From: Baffinella frigidus | Taxonomy: Eukaryota > Cryptophyceae > Cryptomonadales > Baffinellaceae | NCBI GenBank assembly: GCA_026770585.1 | Contig: MU646381.1 | Span: 11,069 to 32,437 of the forward strand | Length of the DNA stretch: 21,369 bases | Direction of reading: 5' to 3' | In this document: piece by piece, positions 9,701 to 16,200 of the stretch | Numbering within the stretch: position 1 is the stretch's first letter | Layout: every line of letters starts with the position of its first letter | The notes under the pieces: model-generated | Seen by the model: the letters and a program-made list of their open reading frames with translations, nothing else | The model's database searches: none | What the model was told of the DNA's origin: nothing | Made by a program: the position numbers and the translations under genes

Positions 9701-10474
9701 CCTTAACTCCTAACCCTTCTCCCTAATCCCTAAACCCTAAACCCCAAACCCTAACCCCTAAACACTAAACACTCAACACTAAACACTAAACACTAAACCC
9801 TAATGCGGAAACCCTAAACCCTAAACCCTGAATCCTTAACCCCAAACCCCAAACCCCAAACCCCAAACCCCAAACCCCAAACCCCAAACCCCAAACCCCA
9901 CACCCCAAACCCCAATCCCCAACCCCCCAACACCCAACCCCAAACCCAGGTGCGCGAGAAGCTCTTGGCATCAGGGTTTCGGTATGACGGGTAATCCCTA
10001 AACCCTAAACCTTAAACTCCAAACCCTAATCCCTGCACCCTAATCCCTCAACCCTAATCCCTGCACCCTAAACCTTAAACCCTAAACCCTAATTGCTGCA
10101 TCCTAAACCCTAAACCCTAAACCCTAAACCCTAAACCCTAAACCCCGAACCCTAAATCCTCAACCCTAAACCCTAAACCCGCAACCCTAAACCCTAAACC
10201 CTAAACCCTAAACCCTAAATCCCAAACCCTAAACCCTAAACCCCAAACCCTAAACCCTNNNNNNNNNNNNNNNNNNNNNNNNNNNNNNNNNNNNNNNNTA
10301 AACCCTAAACCCTAACCCCTAAACCCTAAACCCTAAACCCTAAACCCTAAACCCTAAACCCTAAACCCTGAACCCTAAACCCTAAACCCTAAACCCTAAA
10401 CCAGGTACGACCGAGAAATGATGTGGTTCGTGGGCGAGGGCTTCACGCCCTCCGCAAACCCTGCTCTGCAATAA
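3719..10474 (+). CDS. FkbM-family (Methyltransf_21) SAM-dependent methyltransferase, 12-exon gene; 5' end uncertain
   Basis: The joined model is 3719-3852, 4902-4968, 5234-5295, 5542-5586, 5767-5803, 6095-6141, 6350-6404, 6818-6877, 8281-8361, 9370-9429, 9950-9990 and 10405-10474. It gives about 252 residues with phases matching at every junction and only GT-AG introns. Diagnostic segments appear in family order. GFFIELGANDG in exon 2 is the SAM-binding glycine-rich loop. GWRGLHIEGDR in exon 3 carries the acidic residue expected to contact the ribose. KNRPNQLAVQAVVC spans exon 4, VKCSPLSSILASLG is in exon 8, DLWVLDVEGAELEVLESLDF is the FkbM signature in exon 9, and VREKLLASGFRYDG is followed by the tail MMWFVGEGFTPS. 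The family methylates sugars, lipids or other small acceptors; the substrate here is unknown. Exon 1 is the least certain: several degenerate copies compete (3732-3852 and 4680-4754 are best) and no signal or membrane anchor was found. Several exons have nearby copies. The identity is firm and the 5' end is not. Confidence 0.8.
3732..4754 (+). pseudogene. Tandem degenerate copies of FkbM exon 1
   Basis: A segment encoding (SF)DGREEAYAYQHYFYKRR with its donor recurs. The copies are 3732-3852 (intact), about 3965-4020 (intact frame, FDGREEGYAYQHFFFQRR), about 4175-4215 (frame broken by a deletion), about 4525-4570 (truncated) and about 4690-4754 (divergent, SLDQAHAYHPCFFRRR, followed by GTGTTT). 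Each full copy ends in AG before GT, in the phase needed to join exon 2 at 4902. Between copies, the phrase CAGAAAACTAGATTGGAATT repeats near 3903, about 4244 and 4266, so whole blocks of intron plus exon were duplicated. Which copy is used cannot be decided by eye. Confidence 0.65.
4575..4620. repeat. 22-bp direct repeat (two copies)
   Basis: The unit AGGGTAACCGTTTCCCTAAA is repeated with small changes inside FkbM intron 1. Its CCCTAAA end relates it to the heptamer background. No function is apparent. Confidence 0.7.
5300..5535. repeat. Intronic CCCTAAA array (FkbM intron 3)
   Basis: Heptamer repeat fills the intron between exons ending at 5295 and starting at 5542. The donor reads GTTTGACCCTTAAACCC and the acceptor CCCTGAACCAG, so the repeat reaches both splice sites. 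Confidence 0.9.
5589..6094. repeat. Intronic CCCTAAA arrays (FkbM introns 4 and 5)
   Basis: Both introns, flanking the 37-nt exon 5767-5803, are almost pure heptamer variants, including runs of ACTAAAC near 5835-5866 and CCGAAAC near 5936-5963. The exon is one of the few non-repeat islands, which made it easy to pick out. Acceptors are ...CCCAACGCAG and ...CCCGAAACAG. Confidence 0.9.
6145..6305. repeat. Intronic CCCTAAA array plus poly-C (FkbM intron 6)
   Basis: Canonical CCCTAAA units dominate to about 6257, followed by a C-rich run at about 6284-6310. The intron then continues to the acceptor CCACCGCAG before 6350. Confidence 0.9.
6548..6810. repeat. Intronic CCCTAAA/CCCCAAA array (FkbM intron 7)
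   Basis: Heptamer repeats with a CCCCAAA-rich block near 6688-6722 fill most of the intron between 6404 and 6818. The acceptor is AAAACGCAAAGCAG. Confidence 0.9.
6870..7422. repeat. Duplicated segment of about 130 bp spanning the end of FkbM exon 8 and its downstream intron
   Basis: The segment from about 6870 to 7003 recurs from about 7290 to 7422. Both copies carry GCACAACGGT, CAGCAATCCCC or its equivalent, TTAAGGGTTCAAGGTTAAGGG, GCAAGACTGGATCAACGCGTG and GCGATTTCGCGATTT, with scattered substitutions. Between them, about 7004-7044 is a second copy of exon 8 itself (CCGCTCTCGAGCATCCTCGC onward, ending ACAACG before GTAC). The G-strand heptamers at about 6901-6955 and 7316-7383 belong to this unit. 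Confidence 0.8.
7060..7173. mobile_element. MITE-like hairpin inside the second copy of FkbM exon 8
   Basis: Left end CCGGGAACAAGTGTTTTTCT (7060-7079) matches the reverse complement of the right end, which closes ...TACTTGTTCCCGG at 7173. An inner inverted repeat pairs ACGAAAATTACTGCACAA with TTGTGCAGTACTTTTCGT at 7123-7140. There is no coding capacity for a transposase, so it would be non-autonomous. It lies just after the duplicated exon. Confidence 0.65.
7605..7690. repeat. Tandem repeat with unit CCGGTTAGAACGCCATGTTA
   Basis: About three imperfect copies of a 23-bp unit, with the core GGTTAGAACGCCA, run from about 7610 to 7687 within FkbM intron 8. No function is apparent. Confidence 0.7.
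7762..7822. mobile_element. Small inverted repeat related to the 7060-7173 element
   Basis: GCAACGAAAATTACTACAC at 7762-7780 pairs with GTGTAGTAACTTTCGTTGC at 7804-7822. The arm ACGAAAATTACT is shared with the inner stem of the 7060-7173 hairpin and with sequence near 3320 (TAATTTTCGTTGCCAGG), defining a small dispersed inverted-repeat family. Confidence 0.65.
7913..8692 (+). pseudogene. Serial copies of FkbM exon 9, most of them truncated
   Basis: The exon with the LDVEGAE signature occurs about five times. The copy from 7913 (VDLWVDGTELEVLE) has lost the LDVE core. The copy from 8124 to 8160 ends abruptly in TTAGGGTTTA repeat just after VEGAE. The copy 8281-8361 is intact with acceptor and donor and is used in the model. 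The copy at about 8483-8541 (VEGAELQVLESIDFS) lacks its 5' part but keeps a donor. A tail-only copy, GTCACCGTCAAC plus donor GTATAC, lies at 8681-8692. Conservation of donors suggests that exon-intron boundaries were copied as units. Confidence 0.75.
8545..8670. repeat. Hexamer/heptamer arrays CTACACC and CTCCCTA
   Basis: Runs of CTACACC (about 8555-8577) and CCCTACTCCCGACT-type units (about 8580-8670) lie in FkbM intron 9, between copies of the exon 9 tail. They are drifted relatives of the CCCTAAA background. Confidence 0.8.
8988..9181. mobile_element. MITE-like element with ~28-bp terminal inverted repeats
   Basis: The left arm TACCACACGAGAATGCTAGA (from 8988) pairs with the right arm, which ends TCTAGCATTCTCGAGTGGTA at 9181, with a few mismatches. 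The element is about 194 bp with no coding capacity. It sits in FkbM intron 9. Confidence 0.65.
9227..9366. repeat. 21-bp tandem repeat immediately upstream of FkbM exon 10
   Basis: About six to seven copies of GTCAACTTTTGCGACTAAATC, with changes, end directly at the acceptor ...TCAACTTTGCAG before 9370. The T-rich CTTTTGCG core may have become the polypyrimidine tract and AG of the real acceptor. On the minus strand the 21-bp period reads as a heptad VAKVDDL; I treat that as a by-product of the period. Confidence 0.85.
9535..9948. repeat. Intronic CCCTAAA/CCCCAAA array (FkbM intron 10)
   Basis: Heptamers of several variants fill the intron between 9429 and 9950, with an ACTAAAC run near 9766-9797 and a long CCCCAAA run near 9838-9910. 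The acceptor is CCCCAAACCCAG. Confidence 0.9.
9991..10404. repeat. Intronic canonical CCCTAAA array with an assembly gap (FkbM intron 11)
   Basis: The intron starts GTAATCCCTAAACCC and ends CCCTAAACCAG, so donor, body and acceptor are all heptamer sequence. It is the purest CCCTAAA stretch inside a gene here. Its true length is unknown because of the N run. Confidence 0.95.
10259..10298. other. Assembly gap (40 N)
   Basis: The gap lies inside a nearly perfect CCCTAAA array, where assembly collapse is expected. No coding sequence is interrupted. Confidence 0.99.
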
Positions 10475-10475
10475 A
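10470..10475 (+). promoter_or_regulatory. Possible AATAAA polyadenylation signal overlapping the FkbM stop codon
   Basis: The sequence CAATAAAG contains the stop codon TAA within AATAAA. A signal this close to the stop would give a very short 3' UTR. Algal polyadenylation signals are often not AATAAA, so this may be chance. Confidence 0.25.
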
Positions 10476-10491
10476 GTTAACTGTACGATGT

Positions 10492-10577
10492 TTGGTGCTT
10501 TGGTGCTTTGTATTACACTCACATCGAAGGCCACGCCCACCTCACTCTTGAGGAGATGGGAACGATCTACGGATGAG
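10492..10577 (+). repeat. Dispersed 86-bp repeat, copy 1; may be a coding exon end
   Basis: It is nearly identical to 18470-18555. Both contain TTGGTGCTTTGGTGCTTTG and then a frame reading YTHIEGHAHLTLEEMGTIYG followed by TGA. Two of the few differences are GTATTAC versus GGATTAC, which changes one residue, and ACG versus ACA, which is silent. The peptide looks natural but I do not recognise it. Each copy lies shortly downstream of a gene in this window. Confidence 0.6.
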
Positions 10578-10625
10578 CTACGATGTTGACTTTGCGTGAA
10601 AGTCGACAAGCCCCTGCGCTCTCGG

Positions 10626-10722
10626 ACACGCACTGTCCCTAGGGTGGTCCTATGCTCCTAGGAGTAGCCCTACCGTAGGATCCTAGGGCGGCGCGTGTCC
10701 TTATTCGCGAGTAACCCTTGTA
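10626..10722. mobile_element. MITE-like element, 121-bp family, left end lost
   Basis: CACGCACTGTCCCTAGGGTG and the right end CGCGAGTAACCCTTGTA match the full element at 20006-20126. The outer left terminal repeat (TACAGGGG...) is missing. The centre carries the family's CCTAGG/GTAGGATCCTAGG core. Confidence 0.7.
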
Positions 10723-10739
10723 GGCGGCATACGGTGATT

Positions 10740-10901
10740 CCACACAGCGGGCTACGAAGGGAAAATACGGCCGAATCTAGGGCATTTTCCGTTACCTCAT
10801 CCGTAAACACCCCCCTATGTCCCTACGCCATTGCCTACCGTAGGGTCGTATGTCTAGTCGCTTAGGGGTTATTCGAAATCCCTTCGAAGTCCGCTGTGTG
10901 G
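10740..10901. mobile_element. MITE-like element with 22-bp terminal inverted repeats
   Basis: CCACACAGCGGGCTACGAAG at the left end (10740-10761) pairs with ...CTTCGAAGTCCGCTGTGTGG at the right end (10880-10901), with two mismatches in 22. A related right end (CCCCTTCGAAGTCCGCT) lies at about 3592-3608. There is no coding capacity. Confidence 0.75.
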
Positions 10902-11100
10902 CCAGATGAACCCTGTAAACGTGCTATTACGTGTAAGGTGCGCATGACCTCTCTATTGGTCCTAATTAGACACAGCGTCGGCGGGGGTACATACATGGCG
11001 GCCGTGATGGTATTAACATGTAATAAAGGTCTGCCTCGGTGGACGTGTACGATGCTCCCTAAGGTTCTGTTTTCGCTAGATTCAACATTGTGAGGCCTTT

Positions 11101-11206
11101 TTATCCCTTAAGTGGCGAGTAGGCTCATACGCCCTACCGTAGGGCCCTAGGACCTGCCTAGGACCTCTTGGCCGTCAAATTTGACGGCATGGCCACTTAA
11201 GGGGTA
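11101..11206. mobile_element. Inverted-repeat element with inner 16-bp palindrome
   Basis: TATCCCTTAAGTGGC near 11102-11116 pairs with GCCACTTAAGGGGTA at 11192-11206. Inside is the perfect palindrome CCGTCAAATTTGACGG at 11172-11187. The centre shares CCCTACCGTAGGGCCCTAGG with the 121-bp family. Confidence 0.7.
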
Positions 11207-11269
11207 TCCATACAAACTCGGCCACTGTGCACTTCCCCCAGCGCTTTTCGCTAGACTCTGCTGGCACCT

Positions 11270-11423
11270 ATCCACCAACCCTCACGGCTTGGGCAAATCG
11301 ACGATTTTCGATTCGGGATTTCAAGGGGGTTGAAGTCGGAATCCGACTTCAACGGCTCCAATTCCCCTTGAAATCGGGAAATCGAAAATCGTCGATTTGC
11401 CCAAGCCGTGAGGGTTGGTGGAT
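11270..11423. mobile_element. Long near-perfect hairpin, 154 bp
   Basis: The arm beginning ATCCACCAACCCTCACGGCT at 11270 is repeated inverted to ...GAGGGTTGGTGGAT at 11423, with about 60 bp of near-perfect pairing. The centre is TGAAGTCGGA-A-TCCGACTTCA. Transcribed, it would form an almost continuous long duplex. Open frames on either strand here are mirror images of each other and are not genes. Confidence 0.85.
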
Positions 11424-11475
11424 GCCTCGCTTGATACAGCGGAGCGGACCCATGCACAGCACCGTTGTTCCACCC

Positions 11476-11596
11476 TACAGGGTACCTCGCTCATAAGAAA
11501 CTGCCCCCCCCCCTAGGACCACCTTAGGGCCCTAGGCATGGGCCTATTGTAGGGTCCTAGGGGGGGGCGGTTTCTTATGAGCGAGGTACCCCTGTA
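11476..11596. mobile_element. MITE-like element, 121-bp family, full length
   Basis: It starts TACAGGGTACCTCGCTCATA and ends ...TTATGAGCGAGGTACCCCTGTA, with long terminal inverted repeats and a CCTAGG-rich centre. TA at both ends may be the target site. It has the same length as the copies at 17150-17270 and 20006-20126. Confidence 0.85.
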
Positions 11597-11644
11597 TGCA
11601 TCGCTTGATACAGTGGACCCATGCACAGCACCGTTGCTCCACCC

Positions 11645-11758
11645 TACAGGGTACCTCGCTCATAAGAAAGCGCCCCTTCCCCTAGGACCACGATAGGGCC
11701 CTAGGCATACGCCTACTGTAGGATCCTAGGGGGCGGCGCTGAGCGAGGTGCCCCTGTA
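11645..11758. mobile_element. MITE-like element, 121-bp family, slightly shortened
   Basis: The left end is the same as at 11476. The right end, GAGCGAGGTGCCCCTGTA, has lost the TTCTTAT part of the arm. Confidence 0.8.
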
Positions 11759-12770
11759 ATGGCACGCTTGGTTTTGCGCGAGCATTCTCGACACCTTTGT
11801 GCAGTACACTCCGCAGTTGAGCGATTAGAATACACCACCTCCACTCCAGCCGCCCCTCGCTGCTCGCGCTCTTTGGAGCAGCGGGGGATCTCTGGTGGGG
11901 AGGGGGATAAGGGACGGGTGAGAAGAGGCGAGGTAGGAAGGCGAGGTCACCTAGTAAAGGAACTCGATTCAGAGTACCGTCTACGTGTGCGTCGTTTAGG
12001 ATTCGGGTTGAGGGTTGAGTGGTTTAGGGTTTGGGGTCCAGGTGGGGGGTCGCCTGGTGCGGCGTCGGAGAGGAACATCGCAGCGCGCTACTGTGGGGTT
12101 TAGGGCTCAGGGTTTAGGGTTTGGGGTTTAGGGGTTTAGGGTTTAGGGGTTCAGGGTGCCTGAGCGCCTTGCAATCCATCAACTCTCTGAGTACATGGAG
12201 CGGCTGGGGACAGCATGTCAGATGGCGCAAGGTTTCGTGGGCGCGCAAGACAGACGAGAGAGTCTCTTTCGGGGCGTTACTGTTTCCACGCAAAAACACA
12301 TTCTGTACACGGTTGTCTCGGTCTTGGATGGCGGACTCACACACGAAATGTCGGTATGCAGCCTTTTGTTGGTGCGGAGTGCGGAGCAGGACGGTGCCTC
12401 GGCAGGCAGACCCGCGTGCTCGTCGGACTGAGGCAGAGAGGCAGGCGACTCAGTTGGCAAGCTGCGCGTTTCCTCTTCGGCTTTGCAAAGGCGTGGTGCC
12501 GTACGAGGTGGCATCGTTGAATCCCAACTTATCCACTGACTCGGGGAGCGCGAGGTCGAGCAGCTGCTCTTTCTTGGCAGTGGTCACTGCCCCAACGCGT
12601 GGGGGTGAACTCGTTCCCCTCGGCGAAGAATGACGAGGGCGCCAGAGAATCTTCAGCTGTTGTTCTTGATGTTTTGGAGAGCGGCGGGTGGGCGTGGATG
12701 GTGGGAGAAATTGTCCAGGGGAGCTAAAAAATCCCAAAGGAAATATTTTGACCAATCAAAAAATAACTGC
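11759..12770. other. Stretch without a recognised gene; short G-strand heptamer run at about 11998-12150
   Basis: TTTAGGG/GGGTTGAG units occur at about 11998-12150. Downstream there are overlapping open frames on both strands. On plus, 12156-12431 reads with natural-looking segments such as ERLAIHQLSEYMERLGTACQ. On minus, part of 12450-12755 reads LLDLALPESVDKLGFNDATS. I recognise no domain, the frames conflict, and no splice structure is evident, so no gene is called. It could hold exons of an unknown gene or a decayed transposon. Confidence 0.35.
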
Positions 12771-12796
12771 GAACATCAAAATTACTACACGTGAGG

Positions 12797-12844
12797 TGAA
12801 AGGTCGTTCCAGAGACTTCCATTGATGACGAAAGGTCGTTCCAT
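12797..12844. repeat. Direct repeat GAAAGGTCGTTCCA (two copies)
   Basis: Two copies of the 14-bp word about 30 bp apart lie upstream of the glutathione peroxidase gene. They could be regulatory or the remains of a tandem duplication. Confidence 0.6.
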
Positions 12845-12923
12845 TTTGATCTAGAGCTTCCAGTCTGTTCCAAAATGTTAAAAATAACTTTCATCTGAGC
12901 AAAATCATCCTAATTTACCGGGT

Positions 12924-13010
12924 ACGTGATCACGTGATTAAATCCAGAATTATACAGAACATGTAGACATCCAGAATAGAACATTCGAGCCATCTGGAAT
13001 GTTCTGGATC
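12924..13010 (+). promoter_or_regulatory. Candidate upstream regulatory sites: ACGTGATCACGT palindrome and heat-shock-like elements
   Basis: The palindrome ACGTGATCACGT (12924-12935) overlaps a CACGTG box about 155 bp before the start codon. Nearer the gene are GAACATTC (12979-12986) and GGAATGTTCTGGATC (12996-13010). The second fits alternating GAA/TTC blocks of a heat-shock element, with the third block imperfect. The flanking CCAGAA...TTCTGG can also pair as a hairpin. Stress control would suit a peroxidase, but this is inference from short motifs. Confidence 0.3.
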
Positions 13011-13090
13011 ATCCGGATCCGAGACCGACCTTTGTGTAGTAAACACGAGAGAGGGGACTCGGGGACAGGGTTTTCAGCAGCATCAAGTTG

Positions 13091-13220
13091 ATGAGGACGA
13101 CAGTTCTCAGCATCGGCGTCCTTGCGCTCGCCACCACTGCCCGCGCGTTCTCGACCTCGGCTGTTCCTACCTTGACCCGCTCCTTCCAGTCTACCGCCCG
13201 CGTCAGCACGCTCCGCGGCG
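13091..13220 (+). other. Exon 1: probable bipartite targeting presequence
   Basis: The encoded MRTTVLSIGVLALATTARA, with Phe at position 20, resembles the signal peptide and Phe-containing cleavage site (ASAFAP type) of nucleus-encoded plastid proteins in cryptophytes, heterokonts and haptophytes. The following STSAVPTLTRSFQSTAR is basic and hydroxylated like a transit peptide. Other secretory or mitochondrial destinations remain possible. Confidence 0.5.
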
Positions 13221-16200
13221 GTATAGAACCCAGCCTGGCCACCCGAATCCTCCTTTCCTCCCATGCGGCCTCCAAACGCGCCACTCGCGCCACTCGCGCC
13301 CCCCCTGGGCACGGATCCTAGCTGCCCCTGCCGTTTGTCGCCCCGGTTTGTCCTCAACACTGGCGCCTGCACTTCCCGCGTCCGTATCGGAGCGGTGCGG
13401 CGCGGGGGGCGCGCTCACTGTCTTGTCCCCGATCTTGCTTAAGACCACTGCGGAATGCGACCCCCGCAGGACTCGCCCCCCCATCCGACCCCTCAAGGCT
13501 GCCCTCAATCGTATCCCTCGACCGTCTCTGAACCCTCTTATACAACTTGATTGGGCTTCTCGCCGCGCTCGCTCGTGTGTTGCCGCCGTGCGAGGTTGGG
13601 CGGGGCTCACTCTGACCAAGGGGATCGATGCAGGCGGCGTGCGCACCATGGCGTCTTCTATCCATGACTTCTCCCTCAAGAAGATCTGTACGCCCCCGCC
13701 CATTCGAGAGCCCCACGTTTGTGTTCCCCCCCGGACCGTTGGTGTGAACTCAAACCACGCCTTATGGAGAGGGGTGATGCTCACTGTCCTGGCCATGTGC
13801 GTTGAGATCCGAATACACGCGTTTGTTTCCTTCAAATCGTGAAACACTCAACCTCTAAACCCCATACTTTGATTCCCCGAACCCTAAACCCTGAATTCTG
13901 CGAACGTAAACCCCTCAACCACTAACCACCCCCCAAACCCTGCGGAACCCTGCACGCGCGCCTGTTGTCCCCTGCACACCCGTCAACCCTTTACGCGCGT
14001 GGTGTCTCGTGGATCCATCCCTGAACCCCTCAACCCTAAACGCGTGTGATCTCTCCTGCACTGGCAGCCGATCCCTGCACCCCCAAACAAACCCCTGCTC
14101 CCTGACCTGAACCCTGTATACCTTTGAGAACCCTCGCGGAGTATGATGCATACCTCTGAACCCTTAACGCGAGTGTTTTCTCTCTCCTGACCATGTGAGC
14201 AAGTGGGTGAGATCAAGCCTGGTCCCTGAATCCTAAATGCGAGAGTGCGTTCTCCTGTGATCACCCGCAGCCGAGGCCGAGATGAAGCTCTCGGACCTCC
14301 ATCCTCAACTGAACCCTAATCTGCATACCTCTGAACCCTTTACTGAGTTCTCCGGAACCCTGGCAGCCGGGGCGGAGATCAACCTCTCAGCCTAACCCTA
14401 AACCGCAAACCCTAAACCCTAAAACCCTACCCCGCAGCCGGCGGGGACATCAAGCTTTCGGACTACAAGGGCAAGGTCGTTCTCATCGAGAACGTTGCCT
14501 CTCTCTGAGGTACGCTTCCAGCCCCCCCCCACACACACCCCACTCTCCGAGACAATCTCTGCCTGAGAAAATCTGATTTAAGGGCATGATCGATGAAACC
14601 CTTGACCAACCCTGAACCCCACAGCCCAAACCCTGCACGCTTGTCATCTCAGAGAACATTGCCTCTCTCTGAGGCACGCCCTGATTAACTGAGTACGTGT
14701 GTTCGGTGTGTGCTGGACCCTGAACCCCAACCCCCTAAACCCTAAACCCTCCGCCAGGCACGACCACCAGCGACTTCACTGCTATGAACTCGCTGGTAAA
14801 CCCCAAACCCTGAAACCTCAACAAACAAAAAAACTGATTGAACCCTGAACCCAGCACCCTAAAAACTACACCCTGAACCAAAATGAAATAAAACTTATTA
14901 AACCCTGATCTAATGAAAACTGACCAAACCCTCATCTAGTCCCTGAACCCTAAACCCTGAAACCCAAACTCCCTGAACAGGTTGAGCAGTTCGGCGACAA
15001 GCTCGCCGTGCTCGCCATCCCCTGCAACCAGTTCGGTCACCAGGTCTCCCCCCACCCCGACACCCTCTCCCTCTCCCTCTCCCTGAGGCTGGTGACCGAA
15101 CTGGTGGTAAGGTATGGCAAGCTTGTCGAGGCGCTGTGTAAAGCGACTATCGCTGGGGGGGTCGCTTTACACAGCGCGTTCCCTCTCTGGGAGCTGGGAG
15201 GGGGGGCTGGGACCTGCTCTCTGGGCCAGGGTTGAGAGTGTCACACGCAAACTCTAAACCGCACACCCTTGTTCCAGACAAACGAAAATGATGAGGAATT
15301 CCTCAACACACTAAACCGCGACGTTCTGGGGTGATGTACATAGTAAACCGTCACTTTCCGCGGGTGTGACCCAACTAAACCGCGACGATTCGCAGACCAA
15401 CGAGAACGATGAGGAGTTCCTCAACACGCTCAAGTACGTGCGCCCCGGCAACGGCTTCGAGCCCAAGTAAGCGCCCCACACACTACTCGACACTATACTC
15501 CACACTATACTCCACACTTTACTCCACCCTACCCACACCCTAACACGCCCAAACCCCTACCTACAAACTACGCACATACCCGAAAACCCTGGGCCCGAAA
15601 CCCGAAATTGAAAAATGGAATCACACTCAAGTACGTGCGCCCCGGCAACGGCGTCGAGCCCAAATAAGCCACATACCCTACCCTACCTACACATACAACA
15701 GACCCTTCATACACCCGAAAACCCGGAGCCCGAAAACACGCCCCCCCCCCCCGAACCCTGCACATGAGCCCGAAACCCTGTGCCCAAAACTCGGAACCCC
15801 AAACCCCAAACCCCAAACCCACAGGGAAAAGCGCTGAATCAGCTGTTAACGCCCGAATACGAGCCCCAAACCCTGAGCCCCAAACCCACAAACAGGATGG
15901 ACCTCTTCGCCAAGGTCAACGTCAACGGCAAGACCGCGGATCCCCTCTTCAAGTACACCCCCAAACCCTAAACCCACCACCCATCCCCCTAAACCCTGAA
16001 CCCTAAAACGTATTGACGGCAAAATCGCACACCCCCTCTGCGAGTAAACCCTAGACCAACCCCTAAGCCCCAAAGCCTGCAAGTAGACCCTAAGCCCTGC
16101 AAGTCAACCCCCCAGCCGCGGAACCCCTCTTGAAGAACACCCTGAACCCTAAAACGTCAACGGCAACACCGCGCACCCCCTCTGCAAGTAAACCCTACAC

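Larger units (their letters stand above)
11422..11758. repeat. Tandem duplication, each unit ending in a MITE-like element
   Basis: Two units of about 165-175 bp follow each other. Each starts with CGCTTGATACAG and GGACCCATGCACAGCACCGT, and each ends in a member of the 121-bp inverted-repeat family (11476-11596 and 11645-11758). Confidence 0.85.

Noticed and set aside
10259-10298. Run of N as a biological feature
   Set aside because: It is an assembly gap in an array that short reads cannot resolve.
11227-11496. Two overlapping open frames on opposite strands with similar peptides
   Set aside because: They are mirror readings of the long hairpin at 11270-11423.
13203-13847. Long minus-strand frame of about 214 codons
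   Set aside because: It overlaps plus-strand exons 1 and 2 of the peroxidase and GC-rich intron sequence. The low stop frequency of GC-rich DNA explains it.
14506-14508. TGA as a premature stop making the peroxidase a pseudogene
   Set aside because: It sits exactly at the GPX1 selenocysteine position, the downstream exons are intact with correct phases, and a good SECIS follows the real stop codon.
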